NCBI GenBank assembly: GCA_023213395.1
Contig: CM041465.1
Span: 173,235,741-173,299,740 of the forward strand
Source of the DNA: Cycas panzhihuaensis
Taxonomy: Eukaryota; Cycadophyta
Direction: 5' to 3'
DNA: 64,000 bases
The notes under the pieces were generated by a model, which ran no database searches, was not told where the DNA came from, and saw nothing but the letters and a program-made list of their open reading frames with translations. Position numbers and translations under genes: made by a program. Positions 56,112-64,000 of the stretch are shown in pieces; position 1 is the first letter of the stretch, and every line of letters starts with the position of its first letter.

Positions 56112-57478
56112 GTCCTACACAGTTGAAGCTAGGGTTGCGTGGAGCAATAAGATCATTGATTGCCGAGTAAAGCTGACAAAACTTGAGTCTCTTGAGGATT
56201 TATCTTCTCTAACAACTTACAGGAGCAGGCACAATAATCAATGGTCATTGAGGAGGTGAAACCCACCTATCAATAAGGAATATTGCACTCTTTGAGATCA
56301 ATAAACAACATTGGGCACATTGCAAACCAAGTAGGGCTTGTTTTGAAGTCATTTGGGGTTGTTAAAGCATTTTGGACACTTCATATGCCTGTGGCACCAA
56401 TGTTGGAAGTGATCTAACAGTATTGGGCACATTATAAAGGCGTTGGGCATCATATGGCAATGTTGGGCATCAATTGAGAGCCATTCAATATTAATGGGCA
56501 CCAAAATTTAATATTATATATCAACAAAGAAATTCATTACCTCATATGTTGGCAACATGACATCCGTTGTTGATGGTTTTTTGTCCATGGAATGGTGGTT
56601 GCGTAGCATCAAAAGCTGTGCAATAAATTTTTTGGTCGATATTGACTTATTCTTGAGGTTGGACGATTTTTTCTCTCTTTTTTATTGTTATTTTCACTTG
56701 TTAGAGGTTGTTCATCCCTGTATATGGCTAGAGAATCATTCGTAGACTTGTAGCAAGCTATGTTGGTGGATTTCTAAGCATCTTGAAGCCATATTTTGGC
56801 TTGGTCGAGTGAGTCCAACCCAATTCCCTCCACACGGGTCGCGCGTCCCTTCACAATACAACCATGATTTTTCTCTTTGTGTTTTACATCATCCACACAT
56901 ATTGGAGTGTATTTGTAAATATATTTAAGGTACATTAACCCTAATCGACATCCATTTAATATTTTAAGTAGTATTTTAAGCATGTGAAGTAAGTGAATAG
57001 TCACATGAGAATATACACAACCGCCGAGTTTGGGATATACCTTTTGGTATATTCCCATATAAATTAAAAGGTACAAGCCCTTTCTAAACCATTGATATGA
57101 TATTTTATGTATTATATATCCTATATTGAGTGTTTTCTATCAAATCTAAAGATCATTGAAGCCAATTTTGACCAAAATCTGACTTAGATGTCATACCTAC
57201 CACTGTTGTGTTAAATATTCCTAAGTTTAAAGCATTATTTCATTGGATTTTAAGTGTTTTTTGAAGTTTTTTAAGCAGTTGAAGAACCTTTTTGAGTCCT
57301 AGTGCCATTGGGTTTATTGGTGATGAGCAATGTTTAGGCCACAATAACCATTAAATTGTGTGCCCTAGCATATGAGCTTGTGAACAAGGAAGATGCAGTG
57401 AAGTTGGTAGTGTCCAAGTGACTATACGTCAAGTAATTTGGTGATATTAACTCTATTTTTAAAGCCCATTTCTCGAGA
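56112..57478 (+). other. Leader of Copia E
   Basis: About 1.4 kb, no gene. The word TTGGGCA recurs four times between 56310 and 56480 (plus AATGGGCA near 56500). Confidence 0.5.
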
Positions 57479-58240
57479 ATGGACAAATTAATACCTAAAG
57501 TCATCTTTAATGGCAATAACTTCAACGAGTGGAAGGCCAATATGGAGTTAGCAATCATGGTAAACTAGCCCTAGGCAATTACAAAGGAGAAAGTGGATGC
57601 AATTCTGCTAGATCATTAAGAATGTGTTCGTCTTCAGGAGAAGCAGTTCATAGCAGTTGGATTGTTGAAACTATCACTAACTCCAGCCCAAAGAGTAGTG
57701 ATTCATAACCTTGAGCAACCAGATAAAATTTAGGCTCAGTTGTGTGAGACATTTAAGAAGAAAAGGACCAATATATGTTTTGCTTTGATGTTGGAGCTTC
57801 TCAACTCTAAAGTGAAAGATGAAAACAGCATAAGTGCTTACCTGAACAAAGTCACTGATTTGAAGAATAAGCTGAAAGAGTTGAAACCAAACTCAATTGA
57901 TGATGCGCTATTGTTTGTGGTGATCATGTCGAAGCTACTAGTTGCATTTGAACTTTCCAAACCATTTACGGGAGAGATAAAGTAATGGAGGGTGAATCAT
58001 TTAAGAATATTAAAAATCTCATTCTAGTTGAGGATGTCAAGCTAAAACATCAAAGGATGCTTGGTGGTTCCATTTCAAATTAAGCCTTAGTCATGAATGT
58101 GCAGAGGAAAGAGACCGTTCAGGAAGAAAAATCCACACAAAAGACATGAGATACCTCCAAGGAGAAGAAGAAATTCACTGAAAAATGCAACTACTGCAAA
58201 AAGGAAGGCCACAAGAAAAGAACTACTAGTTTAAAAGATA
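57479..58240 (+). pseudogene. gag: Copia E gag
   Basis: MDKLIPKVIFNGNNFNEWKA, NMELAIMVN, stops, FIAVGLLKLSLTPAQRVVIH, then 81 codons from 57740: LLNSKVKDENSISAYLNKVT, DLKNKLKELKP. Zinc knuckle CNYCKKEGHKKRTT (58186-58227) has lost its last Cys. Confidence 0.82.
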
Positions 58241-59576
58241 GGACAAACACAAAGCTAGCCAAGACGATAAGGAGAAGGGTGTTGCAACACATTGTGTCCG
58301 AGTTTCAGCCTTGTTAGCTAAATCAAGTCAAATAGATTATTGGATTTTGGACTTTGAAGGATAGAAGCATATCTCTTTTCAAAAGCAAAACTTTGATGCA
58401 TGGAGTGTAGATCCTAGTACTATTAAAATTATCCTTAAAGATGTGAGCATGTTACTTGTTGAAGGTGTTGGCGATATATCCTAGGCAGGAGGCAAATTTA
58501 AAGGGTATATTAGGTACCTAAGATGAAAATAAATTTACTTTTGGCCGAAAAGATTTGCAAACAAGGTATGAAGGTTGAGCTTTACAAAGATAGATGCTTG
58601 TTTAAGGACCCGAAACAGAATATCTCTATCGCTGCTTCTAGGAAAGTAAGGGATAATTTTTGGGTGTTTGAAATTTTTCAATCCCAAAAAAAATCTTATG
58701 CTTTTGTTGTTGTCAGTGTTGATGATGTGAGTAAGTTGTGGCATGACCACCTGGGTCATCTTAATTACAAAAGCATCGTATTGATGAAAAGATTAAAAAT
58801 AGAGGAAGGATTACCATCTATTTCATGTTCAGAAGGTGTGTGTGAAGGATCTATGTATGGGAAGCATCATTGCTATCCTTTTGCTCGAGATAATGCCTAG
58901 AGAGCCAAGGAGAAGCTGGAGCTTGTACATTCTAATTTGATGGGTACTCTATCAAACCTTTCAATACCCAAACCCCTTTATACTTTGGTGTTTGTAGATG
59001 ATTACACCACGAAGGCCTAGGCTTATTTCTTGAAAAATAAGTCAAATGGTTGACCGCTTTCGTGACTAAAAAGCTTGTGTCAAAAATAAAGGTGAAAAGA
59101 AAATAAAAATATTGAGTGATAATAGTAAAGAGTACAACAATCATGCATTTAATTAGTTCTACCAACATCATGGTATAAAACGAGAATTCATTGTCCCATA
59201 TACCCCACAATTGAATGGCGTTGTAAAGAGAAAGAACTGTACCACGATGGTGCATTCTAAAATCTTGCCACCAATGTTTTGGGCAGAAGCTATTGCGACT
59301 GTTGTTTACATTCTGAACAAGGTACCCACTCAAGCAATATGTGGCATGACCCCTAAAGAGAAATGGACCAGTCATAAACCAACCATTGGTCATTTCAAAA
59401 CATTTGGGTGCATAGCATATGCACACATCCCTGATGATAATCATAAGAAGCTGGATCGTAAGAGTTTGAAGTGCATATTTATGGGGTATTTCAATCAAAA
59501 CAAAGCCTACAGACTGTGGGATCCGCAAGGGAGAAAAACAGTGATTAACTAGGATGTAAAATTTAATAAGTCATCG
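58241..59576 (+). pseudogene. pol: Copia E protease and integrase
   Basis: The protease site reads DYWILDFEG then TAG, for the usual D-S-G-A. 58523-58900 holds the pre-integrase (KLWHDHLGHLNYKSIVLMKR, CEGSMYGKHH). Core in broken frames: LVHSNLMGTL (Asp to Asn), ILSDNSKEY, TPQLNGVVKRKNCTTM (Glu to Lys). C-terminal 59211-59552: FWAEAIATVVYILNKVPTQA, TPKEKWTSHKPTIGHFKTFG, LKCIFMGYFNQNKAYRLWDP, then TAG. Confidence 0.84.
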
Positions 59577-61420
59577 ATGTATCATGCTGAGCAGTCATCA
59601 GAAGAACCTTTTTACCCCTCACTATTTCCATTTCCTATTACAATAGTTGAAGAGGACAATGAGCCAATTGTTGTGACTCAAGAGGAAGTAAAACCAAGCA
59701 GAGAAAGTAATGGTGAGGAGCTGTCACATGCAAAAGCATCTACAACACAAGGTCCTTCTATACTACTATGGGCAAGGAAGACAATAGAGGATTTTAATAT
59801 TGCATTGCAGTACCTTGGTGATGACAGAAAAACTAGAAACCGGTATGCTAATCAAACTTTGGTGGTGAGCACCAACAACTCCAATGATCTTGTTTCATAT
59901 AAAGAAGAGAAGGATGATCCACAATGGAGAGTTGCACTAAAGGAGGAGTATGGCTCGATAATGAAGAATGCCACATGGGATTTAGTTCCTTACCTCCAAA
60001 GAAGAACCTAGTTAGAAGCAAGTGGGTCTATAAGACAAAGTTCCGCTCCAATGAAGAGGTGAACAAGTACAAGGTTGGGCTTGTTGCTTAAGGGTTTAAA
60101 CAAAAAGAAGGAATTGACTATGGGGAGACATTTGCACCAGTCTCCAAGATAACCACGGTTTGATTGATCATTTTCTTAGCAGCTGCATATGCTTGAGAAT
60201 TACACAAGATAGACATTAAGTCTCCATTTCTTAAAGGAGATCTATATGTCACAGCCTTTGGGATTCATTAAGAAAGGTCAGGAGCATCTTGTGTGCCGGT
60301 TGAAAAAGTCGCTCTATGGCTTGAAACAAGCACCACGTGCTTCGTATGCTAAGATTGATGCCAAACTGAAGGACGAAGGATTTGTTGTTATAGATCTTGA
60401 GCCGAATATGTATGTTAAAAGAAGTGAGACTTCAACAATCATTATTATGTTGTATGTAGATGATTTAATCATTAGAGGCAATTGTAATAAGACTATTATT
60501 CAAGTCAAATCCAAGTTGGGAGTAACCCTTGGCATGACAGACCTCAAACCCCGGACCCCTACACTACTTCTTCGGCATTGAGGTCAAGGAGATGATAGAT
60601 AAGATCATGATGTTGCAGACTTAGTATGTGAAGAACTATTGGAGAAGTTTAGGATGAAGGACTACAAATTGGTTGCAACACCATGCGCTAAGGCACAAAG
60701 TTGCAAAAAGACATGAAAAGTCCTTTATAAATAGAACCTTATATCATCAATTGGTAGGGAGTCTAATCTATTTGACTCATATTAGACCAGATATAGCCTA
60801 TGTTGTTGGATTGGTTTCCCGATACATGCAGAATCCTCAAGAACCACATTGGGTTGTAATGAAGCAAATTCTAAAGTATTTTCATGGTCTTAAATACCTT
60901 CATGGTGAAGAGACGAAGTTATATCACTACATTGATGCTAATTGGGGAGGAGACATTGATGATCAAAAGTCCACTGCTAGAGATGTCTTTGGTGTTGGCA
61001 ATGGATTTATTCTGTGGCAGTCGAAGAAACAACAAATAGCGGTGTTATCTTCGACAAATGTAGAATATCAAGGACTCAGTATTGGTGCGAAAGAAGTTGT
61101 ATGGTTGCAAGGTTTCTTGGATGTTCTTGGAGTTTTACATGGCACCCCAATTATGTCTATTAATAATCGGAGTACTATTCGCTTGTAAAAGAATCCAAAG
61201 TTTCATGCTCGTACAAAGCACATCAAGATACAACACCACTACATCCATGGACATATCAAATCAAAGAAGTTGCAGGTTGATTATTGTTTGAGTGAATATC
61301 TACTTGCGAACGTCTTCACCAAAGCATTTACTGAAGATCAATTCACAAAAATGCATACTGGATTGAGACTCACTGAAGTTATCCTTGAGGGGGAATGTAT
61401 CAACAAGGATAAAGGAAAAG
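59577..61420 (+). pseudogene. pol: Copia E reverse transcriptase and RNase H
   Basis: Linker and RT start 59577-60011 (DPQWRVALKEEYGSIMKNAT), shift, KSKWVYKTKFRSNEEVNKYK region with stops, 60246-60581 [20 protein letters not shown], catalytic Y-V-D-D at 60453-60464, shift, then 60673-61188: LYHQLVGSLIYLTHIRPDIA, RNase H LYHYIDANWGGDIDDQKSTA, FILWQSKKQQIAVLSSTNVE, with TAA near 61187, and KHIKIQHHYI in the next frame. Not joined to the 3' LTR. Confidence 0.86.
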
Positions 61421-61483
61421 GATAGTCCAGCCTTCGTGATAACTAAACTGTTGCAGATTCCCCACATTCACATTAATGGGGGA

Positions 61484-61821
61484 TGTTAACATGGCAATTT
61501 AATGTTAAGCCACTTGTTAATGTTAATGTGTGGTTTAATTATGTGATTAACCAAAAGGTGCGAGTTATTCGAAGGGTCACAACCCTTAAGGGTTGACACC
61601 TCTTGGGGGGTTATAAATATCCTAGTGTCTATTGTATATTCATTCAATTTGGAATCAATGTGATCGAAAGATATTTTGTAGTGGTTTTCTTTATTGAAAC
61701 ATTTTCCCATGTATATCTTGTGTATTGTGCAATTGTTCTTTGTTTATTATGTTTGCTAGTTGTGTATGGTAAAGATTTTGTGGTGTGTAAACATGTATGC
61801 GTTCATTCATGTTTCTTAACA
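61484..61821 (+). repeat. 3' LTR of Copia E
   Basis: 338-bp partner of 55757-56093, followed by duplication AAAAT. Confidence 0.92.
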
Positions 61822-61826
61822 AAAAT

Positions 61827-62402
61827 GAAAAGTGGAAAGCTGCCATGAATGAGAAAATCCATTCTATTAACAATAATGGAACATGGGATTTGGTAGAACT
61901 GCCTAAGAAAAAATAGGCAATAAATTGCAAATGGATATACCAAACCAAATTTCAATCTAATGGTTTAATCAAGCGTCACAAAATTTGATTGATTGCTAAG
62001 GGATTCAAACAAAAAGAAGGTATTGACTATGAGGAGACCTTTGCACCAATGAAAAATATGAATATTATTAGATTAATTTTGGCATTGTTTGCTCAATGCA
62101 GGTGGCCAATTTATCAGATGGATGTAAAGAGTGCCTTCTTAAATGGTGCTCTTGTAGAGGAGGTATATTTGGAGCAACCTTTTCGCTACATTGCACATGG
62201 CAAAGGACATTTGGTCTATCGCCTTAAAAAGGTTTTGTATGGTTTGAAATAGGCCCTTAGACCATGGCACTCAAAAGTCAACATCTACAAACCCACAAAT
62301 CAGTAATTTTCAAATTATTTTACCAAACCACTTGGTAAAAAAAAATTGAATATTTTAGATAGCCTTTGGATAAAACTTAACATTGTAAACATTAAGTGGG
62401 GG
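61827..62402 (+). pseudogene. pol: B3 reverse transcriptase start and pol tail
   Basis: Continues B3 after E: EKWKAAMNEKIHSINNNGTW, stops, [48 protein letters not shown] then TAG. Near 62285 the frame jumps from WHSKVN to FTKPLGKKK, deleting the Y-V-D-D and almost all RNase H. Ends LNIVNIKWGC with TAG from the 3' LTR. Confidence 0.88.
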
Positions 62403-62929
62403 TGTTAGACCTTTATGTTTAAATGTTAAGTCATGTACTTTATATTATTAAGTTATGTACTTTATGTAAAATACTTTACCACTCAATGTGATAAAATCCA
62501 CATCCACATTCTTTCTAGCAAGTACAATATTATAACTTAAGGGTCAATGTACCCCTCATGCACTTTTGCACATGTGAGTGCACATGAGTCATGGCATTCT
62601 TGTTTGACAAGCGTCAAACATGCAAACCCCTAAGTTTCCTCCTCCTCTTGTATATATTAAGACCATTTTCTCATGTAAAACATAGAGAGAGGTGATGTAT
62701 TGTTATGCTACTCATTTGAATACAAATTAATCTTGCTATTTTGGAGTTAGGAACAATTCCTACCCTTCCATTGCTAATGTTTTTCTTATGCTTGAGTATT
62801 TGCTTGCTTGTTGACTAGTTCATTTAGCGCTATTGATTTAATACTAATAATTTGAGTCTCTTAGCACATTTGCTCCTCTAGTGATCCTAGGTTGTCTTTA
62901 TGGTATTAGAGCCCATACCACATTCAACA
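62403..62929 (+). repeat. 3' LTR of B3
   Basis: 527-bp partner of 43374-43902, ending CATTCAACA, followed by AAAAT and then B2 coding sequence. Confidence 0.9.
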
Positions 62930-62934
62930 AAAAT

Positions 62935-64000
62935 CACCAAAATGGTACACTCAAACTATAAATGATGCACAAGTACTTGAAGGAAAACATCCATAAAAAA
63001 TGAGGTAACAGTCTATTAATTATGCACTTATGGCTAAAGTACTTTCTGTCGATGAGCCTTCCAACTTTGAAGAGACATGTAGAGATGAAAGGTGGAATGT
63101 TGCCATAGATGAGGAGATCCATTCTATTGAAAAGTATGGGATTTCGGATTTGGTAGAATTGCCTAAAGAAAAACAAGCAATCAACTGCAAATAGATATAT
63201 AAAACCACATTCTAATCTAACGGTTCAATCGAATGTTACAAGGCTTGATTGGTGGCTAAGGGATTTGAACAAAAGGAAAACATAAACTATGAAGAAACCT
63301 TTGCACTAGTGGCTCACACGAACACTCTCAGATTAATATTGACCCTAACTACACAATACAAATGGCCAATTTATCAAATGGACGTGAAGAGTACCTTTCT
63401 CAATGGTGATCTTGTAGAGGAGGTATATTTAGAGCAACCTCCTAGCTACATTGAACATGGCAAAGAACACTTGGTCTATCACCTAAAAAAGGCTTTGTAT
63501 GGTTTAAAATAGGTCCTTCAAGCATGGTACTCAAAAATCAATGATTACTTTCAAAGACATGAGTTTCATCGATCCTCATCAAACCCTAACTTGTACATAA
63601 AAGTTAGGGACAACCATGTTGTCTTTGCCATTTTATATATTGATGACTTAGTTATCACTAGTGGTGACACTAAGATGATACAGATTCTCCAGGAGGACCT
63701 TAAGAGAAGTTTTGAGATGACAAATCTTAGACTTCTCCATTATTTTTTAGGCATGGAGGTGTGACAACAGCCAGACAACATCTTCATCTCCCAAGCAAAA
63801 TATACTTGGGGCATTTTACAGCGATTTAGAATGAAAAACTACAAACTATCGCCTACACCTATGGATAATGGTATAAAATTATCACTTGATGAGGAAGCAA
63901 AATCAGTAGATTCCACACTTTACTGGCAACTAGCAGGTAATCTCATCTATTTGACTAATACTAGAGCATATATTTACTTTGAAGTTAGGATTTGTTCTAG
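62935..64000 (+). pseudogene. pol: B2 reverse transcriptase, to window end
   Basis: TKMVHSNYK-like linker in broken frame, then LSVDEPSNFEETCRDERWNV, shift and stops near 63190-63245, LVAKGFEQKENINYEETFAL, MDVKSTFLNGDLVEEVYLEQ, TAG at 63510-63512, [20 protein letters not shown], catalytic Y-I-D-D in AILYIDDLVITSGD (about 63635), a TGA after LGMEV (Trp expected), ISQAKYTWGILQRFRMKNY, and [19 protein letters not shown] at the edge. RNase H and 3' LTR lie beyond. Confidence 0.88.

Larger units (their letters stand above)
55757..61821 (+). mobile_element. Copia LTR retrotransposon E
   Basis: LTRs 55757-56093 and 61484-61821, duplication AAAAT (55752-55756 and 61822-61826). Primer site TGGTATCAAAGCCATAGG at 56094; purine tract AATGGGGGA before the 3' LTR. 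About 36 differences in 338 by hand. A Copia lineage different from the others here (its own gag, protease and RNase H sequence). Confidence 0.94.
43374..62929 (+). mobile_element. Copia LTR retrotransposon B3
   Basis: LTRs 43374-43902 and 62403-62929 (TGTTAGACC...CATTCAA-A/C-A), differing at about 47 of 527 positions by hand. Flanks GAAAT (43369-43373) and AAAAT (62930-62934) look like a one-mismatch duplication. Primer site TGGTATCAAAGCTG 43905-43918. Leader split by D (44855-52172). gag from 53146, pol split by E (55757-61821). RT C-terminus and RNase H deleted near 62280. Sits in B2. Confidence 0.92.
33318..64000 (+). mobile_element. Copia LTR retrotransposon B2 (runs past window end)
   Basis: 5' LTR 33318-33809, primer site TGGTGTCAGAGCTGC at 33813, leader, gag from 35698, split by C at 36364/41597, protease and integrase to 43373, split by B3, then RT from 62935 to the window end. 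Removing C and one AATAT restores gag; removing B3 restores the integrase-RT linker (KK-...-PKWYTQT). Same lineage as B3, D and F. The 3' LTR is outside. Confidence 0.88.

Noticed and set aside
1-64000. tRNA, rRNA, CRISPR, bacterial operons or a complete host gene
   Set aside because: No cloverleaf, rRNA or spaced-repeat pattern was seen, and all protein matches are retroelement domains or captured fragments.

Overview
The window is a stretch of a large, AT-rich, repeat-dominated plant nuclear genome. I see no complete host gene, tRNA, rRNA or CRISPR. Nearly everything is Ty1/Copia and Ty3/Gypsy LTR retrotransposons primed from initiator-Met tRNA (TGGTAT-type primer sites) and inserted into one another. 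Captured gene pieces look plant-specific (PAR1-like, plant multi-pass membrane protein, FCA-like WW region). A seed plant, perhaps a gymnosperm, is my guess; the exact clade is not provable here. All coding regions carry stops or frameshifts. Letters A-K below are my own element names.

Block 1 (1-13713). Copia A (183-5309, +) interrupts an unassigned host. Next comes the inside of a minus-strand LTR element J, whose primer site is at 7305-7324 and whose LTR is split (7325-7429 and 13521-13713). J carries no recognisable gag or pol here. Instead it holds a chimeric reading frame joining a PAR1-like protein to a plant multi-pass membrane protein. The split in J's LTR is Gypsy chromovirus I (7430-13515, TSD GAAAA), whose RNase H is in turn split by a solo LTR (10670-11286, TSD TTTAC).

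Block 2 (13714-31059). A decayed Gypsy fragment K (13847-15540) abuts the truncated end of old Copia H (minus, 5' LTR at 30828-31059). H is split by G (16259-27834, TSD AGCTA), a non-autonomous element with an antisense FCA-like WW fragment in its leader and a gag-to-acidic-tail ORF in place of pol. G is split by Copia F (19115-26299, minus, TSD GAAGA).

Block 3 (31060-64000). After about 1.7 kb of unassigned sequence comes a Copia integrase piece B1, cut by related element B2 (33318 to beyond the window). B2 contains Copia C (36365-41591, minus, TSD AATAT) and its relative B3 (43374-62929). B3 contains Copia D (44855-52172, minus, TSD TTATA) and Copia E (55757-61821, TSD AAAAT). This is four nested levels with target-site duplications read directly at most joints.

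B, D, F and G share an ending in which the pol (or substitute) frame runs through the polypurine tract and takes its stop codon from the first bases of the 3' LTR. B, D and F also share a two-hairpin arrangement just upstream of the LTR TATA box, with compensatory base changes. A, C and H share paired TGTACG-type motifs in their leaders. The most unusual content is the gene-carrying, pol-less elements J and G.
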